Assembly (NCBI GenBank): GCA_002365595.1
Contig: DFAM01000009.1
Span: forward strand, 62,001 to 126,000
From: Acinetobacter sp. UBA3106
GTDB lineage: Bacteria; Pseudomonadota; Gammaproteobacteria; Pseudomonadales; Moraxellaceae
DNA length: 64,000 nt
Reading direction: 5' to 3'
Shown here: positions 27,882 to 36,463 of the stretch, piece by piece
Layout of the letters: each line of letters starts with the position of its first letter
How positions within the stretch are numbered: the stretch's first letter is position 1
The notes under the pieces: model-generated
Told to the model about the DNA's origin: nothing
What the model saw: the letters and a program-made list of their open reading frames with translations, nothing else
Databases searched by the model: none
Position numbers and translations under genes: made by a program

Positions 27882-27912
27882 AAAAAAAGCCCGACATCCT
27901 GTCGGGCTTTTT
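27882..27912 (+). terminator. Intrinsic terminator
   Basis: AGCCCGAC ATCCT GTCGGGCT stem with A7 before and T5 after it, 126 nt past the preceding stop. Confidence 0.85.
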
Positions 27913-28348
27913 CGTATCGGTTAGTTAAGCATGACTCCTGTCTTGCTTCACGATCCTGGTGTATGAACCTTTTATTATTGTTTTCTGTTCCGGAACATCC
28001 TGTTCCTGTATGAATCCATCATAGGAAAAAAATCTGGATACGCCCATCCGCAAAATCCTTCAATTGATGTGCGCCAGAGCGTACAGAGTCGGCCATTTTT
28101 CATCCGTAAAATATGTCGATTCTTTCAGCCCGGAAAGAATGAATAACTCTCAACAAAGGATCAAGTGGAGCTTTTTTTGATCAATTTTATTGGCAAAATC
28201 ATTCCATATCCGGCTAAAAAAGCACACGCTATTAAAACATGTTTTTTTTGAACTTTTACTCCGGTTTTATTTGACCAAGAATTTGATAAATAAAATTATT
28301 TTAAGGTAAATTCCTTATAGCCCATTATTTAAATGAAGGCTCTAATAG
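27913..28348. other. Gene-free region with a GGAACA/TGTTCC hairpin
   Basis: A perfect hairpin GGAACA TCC TGTTCC lies at 27992-28006. Composition shifts from mixed to very AT-rich near 28160. No ORF, promoter or mobile-element end could be supported. It borders the AT-rich patch that follows, possibly an old insertion scar. Confidence 0.4.
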
Positions 28349-28678
28349 TTAAAACTTAGTATTTAAATACTCGATAAATCCTTCAATTTTCTTAATAACG
28401 TATAAGCAGATATGCAAAGGACTCAGGTTATTTTGCTGGGCTTTTTCTACTCTATACTTTGCTCTTTCTAAGAGCGCTATGACGTAATGTATAGAGCTCT
28501 TTAGAACTTTTTTAGGATCTTTTTTTGAATACAAATAACTACTAATTTTTTCAAAAGGTTCATCATTAACCAATATCTGCAATAAAGTGTCGTTGATCTC
28601 TTTGCCTATTGATTGCTCCATATGTTCCAATTCATATGAATGTAAAGCTTGCGCTATCACTATTTGAAGATTTTTCAT
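28349..28678 (-). CDS. Unknown small AT-rich protein
   Basis: The 109-residue product is Lys- and Glu-rich and predicted helical, without membrane segments. The middle (YLYSKKDPKKVLKSSIHYVI) and end (LHICLYVIKKIEGFIEYLNT) look like amphipathic helices. I recognise no family. Its DNA is much more AT-rich than its neighbours, suggesting recent acquisition. It overlaps the ORF upstream by four bases, and no ribosome site is obvious. It may be a real accessory gene or a relic. Confidence 0.5.
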   Translation of the reverse strand: MKNLQIVIAQALHSYELEHMEQSIGKEINDTLLQILVNDEPFEKISSYLYSKKDPKKVLKSSIHYVIALLERAKYRVEKAQQNNLSPLHICLYVIKKIEGFIEYLNTKF

Positions 28679-28863
28679 TTTTGTTGATTAAAATTATACA
28701 GTTTTAATCCTAGCACTATCACGTAATGAAAGTATATAAAATTAACGTAATACACGTTATACGAAATGTAATTTCTATTCTTATATAAATCATTAATTTG
28801 AGTAAAATTAAAAATGCCTAATCTTCCCAAATCAGGCCTTTTAAGTGATTTTTTACGTTCCAT
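28675..28863 (-). CDS. Doubtful 62-residue ORF
   Basis: The first 18 residues (MERKKSLKRPDLGRLGIF) look like a normal protein start; the rest is Tyr/Asn/Ile-rich and reads like translated non-coding AT-rich DNA. It ends at the ATG of the next ORF. Could be a truncated gene head followed by unrelated sequence. Weak evidence for expression. Confidence 0.22.
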   Translation of the reverse strand: MERKKSLKRPDLGRLGIFNFTQINDLYKNRNYISYNVYYVNFIYFHYVIVLGLKLYNFNQQK

Positions 28864-28887
28864 GCTTTTAATTCATTTTTTTAAATC

Positions 28888-28923
28888 TAGAAGTAAAAGA
28901 AAGGCCTTCATTTAATAAAAGGC
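28888..28923 (-). terminator. Probable terminator of the DszC-like gene
   Basis: GCCTT (28904-28908)/AAGGC (28919-28923) stem; on the minus strand it is followed by CTTTCTTTT. A short stem, so only moderate strength. Confidence 0.4.
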
Positions 28924-28937
28924 ATTTTCTTATTTCC

Positions 28938-30119
28938 TCATGAATAAAAACTTGGATCAGGTACTTTAGCTGTTAATACCCACTCCCCAATTTCCTGATA
29001 TTTATAATCCACCGGGTCATGCAAAGTCTGGGTACGCACATTGCGCCAGAAACGGTCCAGATTTAATTGCGCTGTGGTGGCACGCGCACCCATCACCTGA
29101 AAAATATTTTGCGTGATATATAACGAAGTATTGGTCGCGGCAATTTTTGCAGTCGCAATGGCAATACTGACTTCACCACGTTGCTCGGCGGTAAGCGCTT
29201 CACCGATATTCCACGCTCGTTGCAAGGTTTCAATGGCTTTATTGGCTAGTAACCGTACGCCTTCCAGCTGTACATAAAATTCAGCAAAATGCTTTTGCGT
29301 AAACGGATCATTCACCGTATTTTCCACCAAAGATTTGGACCAGGCCTTTTGTGTCTGTACGCTTTGTCTAGCCGTTGCAAAAGCCCCTTCTGCCACGCCT
29401 AAAAACAGATGCACAAAAATCAGTTGGGCAATCAGCGGACGTAAACTCGAATAAGGTGTACTGAGGGGTCCCGGATTAAGCAATAACTCATCTTTTTGAA
29501 TTTTCACCTGTTCAAAATGACTGGTACCGCTATCGGTCTGGCGCTGGCCCATATTGTTCCAGTCACCTAAAAAACTCACCCCTTCACGTTGGGTCGGAAT
29601 CACCCCGATCAGCAATTTACCTGCATCGTTATAGCCTGAGCAGAGCAACATATCGGAATCGATCGAACCTGAACAGAAGCTTTTATCACCATGAAAGATG
29701 TATTCATTTTCAGACACTTTGACTGCGCTGGTACGTCGGTCCAAGGGATTTAAGGTATTGCCCCAAAACAGGTTTTCTTTTACTGTTTGCTCAAACCATT
29801 TGCCATATTGTTCAGGCTGTGAAAACAGTTGTACCGTTGCAATTAATAAATGATGAAAACCATAAACATGCGCCAGTGAACTGTCGACCTGAGCAATGAT
29901 TTGAATAGTGTGAAAGATCGTTTTCCAGTCTGCGCCCTGACCGCCATATTGTGTAGGAATCGACAGTCCCAATAAACCGCTTTGACGGGTTAAATCACGC
30001 TCCAGTTTTGGGTTACCGCCCTGTTTATCCCGTTCAGCAGCAGTGGTTGCAAACTGCTTAGCAAGTTGTTGGGCAATCTCTAACGGATGAACGGCGTTTA
30101 AGGGTGTTGAAGTATTCAT
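28938..30119 (-). CDS. Acyl-CoA dehydrogenase-fold flavin monooxygenase (DszC/SfnB-like)
   Basis: The 393 residues show the acyl-CoA dehydrogenase fold: helical N-terminus with GLLGLSIPTQYGGQGAD (about 48-64), middle beta domain with GDKSFCSGS (about 143-151), and a C-terminal four-helix part with GARATTAQLNLDRFWRN (about 354-370). The last motif is typical of flavin monooxygenases such as DszC and of sulfur-assimilation SfnB proteins, not of true acyl-CoA dehydrogenases. It probably uses FMNH2 in organosulfur breakdown. It is near msuE-sfnG but on the other strand. Substrate unknown. Confidence 0.82.
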   Translation of the reverse strand: MNTSTPLNAVHPLEIAQQLAKQFATTAAERDKQGGNPKLERDLTRQSGLLGLSIPTQYGGQGADWKTIFHTIQIIAQVDSSLAHVYGFHHLLIATVQLFSQPEQYGKWFEQTVKENLFWGNTLNPLDRRTSAVKVSENEYIFHGDKSFCSGSIDSDMLLCSGYNDAGKLLIGVIPTQREGVSFLGDWNNMGQRQTDSGTSHFEQVKIQKDELLLNPGPLSTPYSSLRPLIAQLIFVHLFLGVAEGAFATARQSVQTQKAWSKSLVENTVNDPFTQKHFAEFYVQLEGVRLLANKAIETLQRAWNIGEALTAEQRGEVSIAIATAKIAATNTSLYITQNIFQVMGARATTAQLNLDRFWRNVRTQTLHDPVDYKYQEIGEWVLTAKVPDPSFYS

Positions 30120-30207
30120 AATATGGTCTGATCATTGCTATATTTTTAGCTTAGCAGATGATGTTTTACTGCTTTATCTGAATGCCTGCAGTACTTATGC
30201 ATAAAAT

Positions 30208-30240
30208 AAAAATACCGCCTGAACATGCAGACGGTATTTT
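30208..30240 (-). terminator. Terminator of acs
   Basis: AAAATACCG...CGGTATTTT stem with inner CTG/CAG pairs and a T-rich minus-strand tail. Confidence 0.8.
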
Positions 30241-30250
30241 GGTCAATCCC

Positions 30251-32194
30251 TTACTTGCCGGGATAGACCGTAGCGATCAGATTATCCACCACCTGCGGGT
30301 CGGCCAAGGTGGAGGTATCTCCCAAGGTATCCAGTTCATTGGCGGCAATTTTTCTTAAAATACGGCGCATGATTTTACCGGAACGGGTTTTCGGTAAAGC
30401 AGGTGCCCAATGCAAGGCATCCGGTGTAGCCACGGGGCCTAATACCTTACGCACCCAGTTGATCAGTTCCTTACGCAGCTCTTCGGATTCTTCAAAATCG
30501 GCCTGCAAGGTGACAAATGCACAAATACCCTGACCTTTAATGTCATGCGGCATACCGACCACCGCGGCCTCAGCAACATGCTCATGCGCCACCAAAGCAC
30601 TTTCCACTTCTGCGGTGCCTAAACGGTGTCCGGAAACATTCAGCACATCATCGACACGACCGGTAATCCAGTAATAGCCATCCTTATCACGGCGCGCACC
30701 ATCTCCGGTGAAATAGCTTCCCGGATAAGTCGAGAAATAGGCTTCGATAAAACGTTCAGGATCACCCCAAATCGTACGCATCTGTCCCGGCCAGGAGTCC
30801 TTGATGATCAGGTTGCCTTCCGCTTCACCTTGCAGCTCTTTGCCTTCTGCATCGACAATGGCGGGCTGAATACCAAACAATGGTCGGGTCGCAGAACCCG
30901 GTTTTAAGTCTGTTGCACCCGGCAAAGGTGAAATCAGGATGCCGCCAGTTTCGGTTTGCCACCAGGTATCGATAATTGGACAGCGGCTTTCTCCAACGAC
31001 GGTGTAATACCAGTTCCAGGCTTCCGGGTTGATGGGTTCGCCCACCGAACCAATTAAACGCAAGCTGCTGCGGTCACTTTCACGGACAAAGGCATCGCCT
31101 TCACGCATCATGGCACGAATCGCCGTCGGCGCAGTATAGAGGATGGTGACATTGTGCTTATCGACAATATGACCAGTACGCGCCCAGGTCGGATATTGCG
31201 GCACACCTTCAAACATCACTGTGGTCGTGCCGTTAGACAATGGCCCATACAGCACGTAGGAGTGCCCAGTAATCCAGCCCACGTCCGCGGTACACCAGAA
31301 CACATCATCCTGTTTGATATCGAACACTTCTCGGAACGTGGAGTTCACATAAGTGAGGTAGCCACCCGTAGTATGCAGTACCCCTTTCGGTTTACCTGTA
31401 GACCCAGAGGTATACAGAATAAATAGCGGATCTTCGGCATTCATCGGTTCAGGCGGGCAGATTTCATTCACTGACATGATTTCCATGTGATACCACAGGT
31501 CACGCCCTTCCTTCATCTCAATCGGATTGCCGGTACGGTGTACCACCATCACATGTTGAACGGATTCGGTTCCCTGTACTTGCAGGGCTGCGTCGACATT
31601 TTCTTTCAGTGGAATCGGCTTGCCACCGCGCATGCCAGAGTCAGCGGTAATCACCATTTTGGCCTGGCTGTCTTCAATCCGGCTGGCCAGTGAATCGGGA
31701 GAGAAACCGCCAAACACCACACAATGCACTGCACCAATCCGCGCACAAGCCAGCATGGAAATGGCTGCTTCGGAAATCATCGGCATATACAACACCACAC
31801 GGTCGCCTTTGCTCACGCCATGTTTTTTCAGCACATTGGCAAAACGGCAAGTTTCATCATGCAGTTCTTTAAAGGAAATAATTTTATGCCGTGAAGGATG
31901 GTCACCTTCCCAGATAATCGCCGGTTTATGCGGATGCTCTTTTAAATGCCGGTCCAGACAGTTGGCACTCAGGTTCAGCTGACCATCGGCGAACCATTCA
32001 ATCTTGAAATTGTCCTTGTCGAAACTGGTATTTTTGACTTGGGTAAAAGGTTTAATCCAGTCCAGCTTTTTGGCCTGTTCAGCCCAATACTCGTCAGGCT
32101 GATTGATGGATTGCTGATAACGCTCGAAATATTCGGACTCATTGGTGCGAGCGGTTTTCTTAAATTCTTCTGGTACAGGATAGATCTCATTCAT
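30251..32194 (-). CDS. acs: Acetyl-CoA synthetase
   Basis: Acs makes acetyl-CoA from acetate, ATP and CoA through acetyl-AMP. The start at 32194 (MNEIYPVPEEF) has GGAAG 5 nt before it; a Met eight codons earlier lacks support. The product is 647 residues, the normal length. AMP-binding motifs are complete: YTSGSTGKPKGV (about 262-273), WWQTETGG, and the C-terminal PKTRSGKIMRR whose Lys is the known acetylation-controlled residue. With actP and the CrbS/CrbR pair it forms an acetate-use set. Confidence 0.97.
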   Translation of the reverse strand: MNEIYPVPEEFKKTARTNESEYFERYQQSINQPDEYWAEQAKKLDWIKPFTQVKNTSFDKDNFKIEWFADGQLNLSANCLDRHLKEHPHKPAIIWEGDHPSRHKIISFKELHDETCRFANVLKKHGVSKGDRVVLYMPMISEAAISMLACARIGAVHCVVFGGFSPDSLASRIEDSQAKMVITADSGMRGGKPIPLKENVDAALQVQGTESVQHVMVVHRTGNPIEMKEGRDLWYHMEIMSVNEICPPEPMNAEDPLFILYTSGSTGKPKGVLHTTGGYLTYVNSTFREVFDIKQDDVFWCTADVGWITGHSYVLYGPLSNGTTTVMFEGVPQYPTWARTGHIVDKHNVTILYTAPTAIRAMMREGDAFVRESDRSSLRLIGSVGEPINPEAWNWYYTVVGESRCPIIDTWWQTETGGILISPLPGATDLKPGSATRPLFGIQPAIVDAEGKELQGEAEGNLIIKDSWPGQMRTIWGDPERFIEAYFSTYPGSYFTGDGARRDKDGYYWITGRVDDVLNVSGHRLGTAEVESALVAHEHVAEAAVVGMPHDIKGQGICAFVTLQADFEESEELRKELINWVRKVLGPVATPDALHWAPALPKTRSGKIMRRILRKIAANELDTLGDTSTLADPQVVDNLIATVYPGK

Positions 32195-32482
32195 AGCTAC
32201 TTCCTTGATCTTATTCATCTCATCACGAGATGCTATGCCGCGTTATTGCTTTTATTGACTGCATATCCACAGTATGACGATTATTTTTTAATCACAACAA
32301 TCATGCTTTGGTCGTATTTTCTTTATACAATTTAAAACACAGACCCCTTGTCGTATTCAACAAAAAATATGGTTTTATTCGTATCTGATCTGTTCATTTA
32401 ATCTTATAATTTAAGCATAAAATGTACTTTTAACTTTTCAAAATACAATATTTTCTTATCTAAATTTTAGCCGGAACAGCGT

Positions 32483-33064
32483 ATGAAACCGCAAGACTCC
32501 TCTCCCTTCTTTTCCCGCACCCAAGCGTCCAAGGCCGATAATCCTCTGTCTCCAGACGGTCGTTTTGGCCGGTTAAGTTCAATTGGCTGGTATGGGTTTG
32601 TGCATTTAATTGCTTTCTTTGCCAGCATTGCCTTTAGTCTGACCATAGGCATTTTTAACCTGCATACACTGTCTATGGACAATCAGTTTGTGAACACATT
32701 GACCGGGATTGCAGGACTCGGCTTTGTGGTCATTCTGGTGCTGTATCTGTATTTTTTGATGGTGATTACCGTTCGCCGCCTGCATGACCTGAACCGTAGC
32801 GGCTGGCTGATCCTGCTATTTCTGCTGCCACTGATGAATATTTTTATGGGTCTGTATTTACTTCTGGGCTCGGGTACCCCAGGCATAAATAACTACGGAT
32901 TGCCACGTGAAACACCAGTCTGGGAAAAAATATTGGCCTGGTTCATGATCATTATCACGGTACTGAGTTTTCTGGCTTCAAGCAGCATCATTTCGTATAT
33001 GTTTGGCGCAGGTGAACTGGAAGTCCCGCCACAAGTGATTCAAAAAGGCACGCAATATTTTTAG
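32483..33064 (+). CDS. DUF805 membrane protein
   Basis: The 193-residue protein has a polar N-terminal 35 residues, then four membrane helices. It contains the DUF805 marker RRLHDLNRSGWL (about 99-110), followed by LLLGSGTPGINNYG near 131-144. Family function is unknown. The gene is divergent from acs across about 290 nt of AT-rich DNA and sits about 110 nt before the MscS gene on the same strand. Confidence 0.85.
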   Translation: MKPQDSSPFFSRTQASKADNPLSPDGRFGRLSSIGWYGFVHLIAFFASIAFSLTIGIFNLHTLSMDNQFVNTLTGIAGLGFVVILVLYLYFLMVITVRRLHDLNRSGWLILLFLLPLMNIFMGLYLLLGSGTPGINNYGLPRETPVWEKILAWFMIIITVLSFLASSSIISYMFGAGELEVPPQVIQKGTQYF

Positions 33065-33174
33065 AATAGACTGACATTTTTTGACAAAACAGCAGGGAAT
33101 GCTACGTTTTGTTGGTTAAATTTCTGTTCAGTTTCAGGCAAAATGTCCAGCATTGATGATTATCCGGAAAATCT

Positions 33175-34152
33175 GTGGCTGAACAAAAAAACACCTTGAG
33201 TGAAGTAACTCAAGACACTTCCAACCTTTTGCATGAAGCAGGTGAAAAAACTGCACAAACCGTGCTTCAACACACCGCAAAATATAATGATGCCTATTCC
33301 ACCATCGATAAATTCGTCGATGCATTCTGGGAACGCTTGCCTTATATCTGTATTGCACTGGTGGTGTTCAGCATTTTTTATTTGCTGTCAAAACTGTTTA
33401 AATTTTTTGTCCGTAAAGCCCTCACTGACCGCAGTTATACCAAACAAAACCTGGTACTGGTGCTAAACCGGGTCGGCAGTTCTGCCATTATTTTCTTTGG
33501 CTTCTTGATTGCGATGGTGATTTCCATTCCAGGATTCACCCCAGGTCAGCTAATGAGTGCCTTGGGGATTGGTTCGGTTGCAATCGGTTTTGCATTTAAG
33601 GATATTTTCCAGAACCTGCTTTCCGGTATTTTAATTTTACTGGGCGAGCCGTTCAAAATTGGTGATGACATTATCGTGTCTGGCATGGAAGGAACGGTGG
33701 AAGATATTCAGATTCGTGCGACTTTCTTGCGTTCACCCGATGGCCGCCGTATCGTGATTCCCAACGCCACGGTATATACCAGTGCGGTAACTGTTAATAC
33801 TGCCTATCCGCGCCGCCGTTGCCAGTTTATGGTGGGGATTGGTTATGAAGATGATGTGCAAAAAGCCAAAAATATCATCATGACAATTCTGGACAAGGAT
33901 CAGTCTATTCTCAGTCAGCCGGCCTTTAGTGTAAATGTGACCCAACTTGCTGACTTCTCGATTAATCTGACTGTGACCTGGTGGGTGGATACCCAGGCAA
34001 CCTCTATCGGCAATTCAATCAGTGCGGTTCAAGAACATGTGATCCAGGCTTTTGCTGAACACAATATTTCGATTCCTTATCCGGTTCAGGAAGTGAAAGT
34101 CTACCGCGGGAATGAAGGCACTGAAGTAGCTGAATCAGCACGTGCTAAATAA
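33175..34152 (+). CDS. MscS-family mechanosensitive channel
   Basis: Inner-membrane tension-gated channel. The start is GTG at 33175, with GGAAA 5 nt upstream and the correct N-terminal length. After a 50-residue polar region there are three membrane helices. TM3 has the pore motif LGIGSVAIGFAFKDIFQNLLSG (about 127-148), followed by the beta domain (PFKIGDDIIVSGMEGTVEDI) and a C-terminal alpha/beta part. The 325 residues match E. coli MscS plus a short extension. The 3' end overlaps the convergent rsmE by 18 nt. Confidence 0.92.
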   Translation: MAEQKNTLSEVTQDTSNLLHEAGEKTAQTVLQHTAKYNDAYSTIDKFVDAFWERLPYICIALVVFSIFYLLSKLFKFFVRKALTDRSYTKQNLVLVLNRVGSSAIIFFGFLIAMVISIPGFTPGQLMSALGIGSVAIGFAFKDIFQNLLSGILILLGEPFKIGDDIIVSGMEGTVEDIQIRATFLRSPDGRRIVIPNATVYTSAVTVNTAYPRRRCQFMVGIGYEDDVQKAKNIIMTILDKDQSILSQPAFSVNVTQLADFSINLTVTWWVDTQATSIGNSISAVQEHVIQAFAEHNISIPYPVQEVKVYRGNEGTEVAESARAK

Positions 34153-34848
34153 TCGGCCCAAAAGATAAGGAATTACGGTTTCGGTTCGAATAATACGGTT
34201 GCCTAGGCTTAACGCCTGGCAGCCGTTTTTTATCAGCAAATCGACTTCATACGGTATAAAACCGCCCTCTGGACCAATCACGATGGTGCAGGGATGATCG
34301 ATGGCAAAAGGCATGACCATCTCGGCGTAAGGATGAGCCACATAGGCAGGACGTTCCGTGCTGATTAGATTTGGCAGCACATCTTCGACAAAAGGTTTAA
34401 AACGTTTATAGATTTCAATTTGCGGGGCGATGGTATCCCCGGCTTGTTCCAGACCTAGTGTTATATAGTGATCGAGCTGCTGTAAAAAGGGCGTTTGCCA
34501 GTAACTCTTATCTACGCGATAGCTATGCAGCAAAATAATTTTTTCCACCCCTAAAGTCACGCTATCCATAATCAGACGACGGAGTACTTTGGGACGTGGC
34601 ATGGCAACAATCAAAGTCACAGGAAGTTTTTCTGGCACACTTTCCTCTTTGAGCGGCTTTAATTTTATCGCCTGTTCAGTGACTTCGACAATTTCGGTGA
34701 GATAACGCTTACCCTCACGAATACCGACTTTTAAGGTATCTCCGACTTGAACAGCAACATGAGTGCGTAAATGCTCAAGCTGACGTTTGCTGGTAATTGA
34801 CCAGTATTCAGATTCAGTTTGGCGTGGGTCAAGGAGGACAATATTCAT
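34135..34848 (-). CDS. rsmE: 16S rRNA m3U1498 methyltransferase
   Basis: Uses SAM to methylate N3 of U1498 in 16S rRNA of the small subunit. At 237 residues it has an N-terminal PUA-like region and a SPOUT knot domain with GPEGGFIPYEVDLL (about 195-208) and LGNRIIRTETVIPYLLGRL at the end. The length is normal. It lies downstream of waaA on the same strand but is separated by the structured repeat, so it may have its own promoter. Confidence 0.95.
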   Translation of the reverse strand: MNIVLLDPRQTESEYWSITSKRQLEHLRTHVAVQVGDTLKVGIREGKRYLTEIVEVTEQAIKLKPLKEESVPEKLPVTLIVAMPRPKVLRRLIMDSVTLGVEKIILLHSYRVDKSYWQTPFLQQLDHYITLGLEQAGDTIAPQIEIYKRFKPFVEDVLPNLISTERPAYVAHPYAEMVMPFAIDHPCTIVIGPEGGFIPYEVDLLIKNGCQALSLGNRIIRTETVIPYLLGRLFSTC

Positions 34849-34920
34849 AAGCTATAAATTTCAACTATTAAAAGCAAGACGCCTGCACAGCCACATATCA
34901 TTTCATGACTTTATTTTACT

Positions 34921-35046
34921 TTGCGTAGGCATATTCCTACTTTTGATAGAGCAAAAGTAGGCAAAACTCTTTGTTAGGCTAATGGTAAGTCCCTTTACCA
35001 TAGCCTAACGGCGGCATCCCTGCCGCCTCCGCGAAATAAGTTTCAG
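34921..35046 (-). repeat. Three-hairpin structured intergenic element, copy 2
   Basis: Read on the minus strand. Hairpin 1: 35027-35010, GGCGGC/GCCGCC with 6-nt loop. Hairpin 2: 35009-34973, 9 bp plus 6 bp, loop AGGGAC (34994-34989), bulged T at 34982. Hairpin 3: 34961-34936, 10 bp, 6-nt loop. It starts CTGAAA and ends GCCTACGCAA. Layout and spacing match the copy at 7976-8104, while stem bases differ in a compensated way. It lies between waaA and rsmE, in their orientation. Confidence 0.8.
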
Positions 35047-35072
35047 CGTAACGATACACAACATAGGACTAT

Positions 35073-36353
35073 TTAAAGATACTGATCAATCACCGCAATA
35101 TGCTTTGCTAAAGAGCCCTTGTTCTGCAACATAATTTTCTGTGCATGCTGGTTCAGCTGTTCTGCAGCGCTATGATCATTTAACAGCGCCATCAAAACCT
35201 TGGCTGCCTGCTCTGCATCTTCCACGACTTTCACTCCCTGGATTGCAACAAATTCATCGACAATGGTCTGGAAGTTAAAATAATTTTTACCCAAAACTGT
35301 CGCTACATTTAAGGCAATCGGCTCCAGAATATTATGTCCACCACCCGGCTCATTCAGCGAACCGCCAACAAAACAAACCTGACTGAGTGCATACCACAGC
35401 CACATTTCCCCCATTGAATCGGCCAAATACACCTGCGTATCAGTTTCGATTTTTTGCCCCAGACTACGACGCTGGGTTGAGAGGTTCAGATTTTGTGTGG
35501 CTTGAAAAACTTCATCAAAACGTTCCGGATGGCGGGGCACCACAATGATAAGCAGTTCTGGATGTTGCGCCAGATAAGGCTTTAGAGCTGTTAACAGTTT
35601 TTGTTCTTCAGGGGCATGAGTACTGGCGAGGGTGATGATTTTACGTGCCGATAAATGCCAGTCCTGCTGCAATTGCTGCGCTTGTTGAATAAAGCTGTCC
35701 GGTGCATGAATATCAAATTTAATACTGCCCAGTACCTGACTCTTATTCGTTTCCATGCCCAAATTACGGTAACGCTCTAAAGTTGCCTGGTCTTGAGCCA
35801 GCAAGCGATTCAGCCCATTCAGCATGCCTTGGGTCAGTCCTTGAACCTTACTATAGCCTTTGGCCGATTTTTCCGAAAGTCGGGCATTAATCAGTAAACA
35901 TGGCACCTTAAATTGCTGCGCCTGATCGATTAAATTCGGCCAGATTTCAGTTTCCACCAAAGCCAATGCTTTGGGCTGATATTTTTGATAAAAAGCCTGC
36001 ACCAAATGTTTCTGATCGGCAGGCAAATACACCGCCTGAAACAAATGTTCATACGGTGCTTTTAAAAACAGGGATTTGGCCCGAGCCTGGCCGGTTTTGG
36101 TGGTATTGGTGACCAGTACCGGATGACCAAGTTTGAGATAATGTTCAATTAAAGGTTGGGCTGCGTTGGTTTCTCCAACCGACACCACATGAAACCACAG
36201 CGCATGCAGGTTTTTCGGCGGTTGAAATGGACCAAAGCGCTCAAGACATTCTTGTTGCAATTGCTCCGTATTCAGCGCACGTTTTTTAATCTGCCATTTA
36301 TACAATGGTTTAACCATTGTAAGTGCCGCGTTATACCAAAAAGGAGTAGCCAA
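35073..36353 (-). CDS. waaA: 3-deoxy-D-manno-octulosonic acid (Kdo) transferase
   Basis: Adds Kdo to the lipid A precursor at the inner membrane, the first step of core (lipooligosaccharide) assembly. The 426 residues match the family. N-terminal domain: HVVSVGETNAAQPLI (about 54-68, base Glu in SVGET). Donor-side motifs: TLASTHAPEEQKLL and FVGGSLNEPGGGHNILEP (about 334-351). A hydrophobic/basic N-terminus allows membrane association. Ends 27 nt before the structured repeat. Confidence 0.95.
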   Translation of the reverse strand: MATPFWYNAALTMVKPLYKWQIKKRALNTEQLQQECLERFGPFQPPKNLHALWFHVVSVGETNAAQPLIEHYLKLGHPVLVTNTTKTGQARAKSLFLKAPYEHLFQAVYLPADQKHLVQAFYQKYQPKALALVETEIWPNLIDQAQQFKVPCLLINARLSEKSAKGYSKVQGLTQGMLNGLNRLLAQDQATLERYRNLGMETNKSQVLGSIKFDIHAPDSFIQQAQQLQQDWHLSARKIITLASTHAPEEQKLLTALKPYLAQHPELLIIVVPRHPERFDEVFQATQNLNLSTQRRSLGQKIETDTQVYLADSMGEMWLWYALSQVCFVGGSLNEPGGGHNILEPIALNVATVLGKNYFNFQTIVDEFVAIQGVKVVEDAEQAAKVLMALLNDHSAAEQLNQHAQKIMLQNKGSLAKHIAVIDQYL

Positions 36354-36379
36354 ACAAGTTGCCTCAAATCATGTTCAAT

Positions 36380-36429
36380 CGGCAAAATATAACAGAGCAG
36401 CCTTCATATGTTAATGAATTCTGCTCTGT
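36380..36429 (-). terminator. Terminator-like inverted repeat after the OYE gene
   Basis: ACAGAGCAG (36392-36400)/CTGCTCTGT (36421-36429), 9 bp with a 20-nt loop. The minus-strand tail is TATATTTT rather than a T-run, so termination may be partial. Confidence 0.5.
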
Positions 36430-36463
36430 GGCATGATTTATTCTGCCTTGCGGAGGATAAAGT

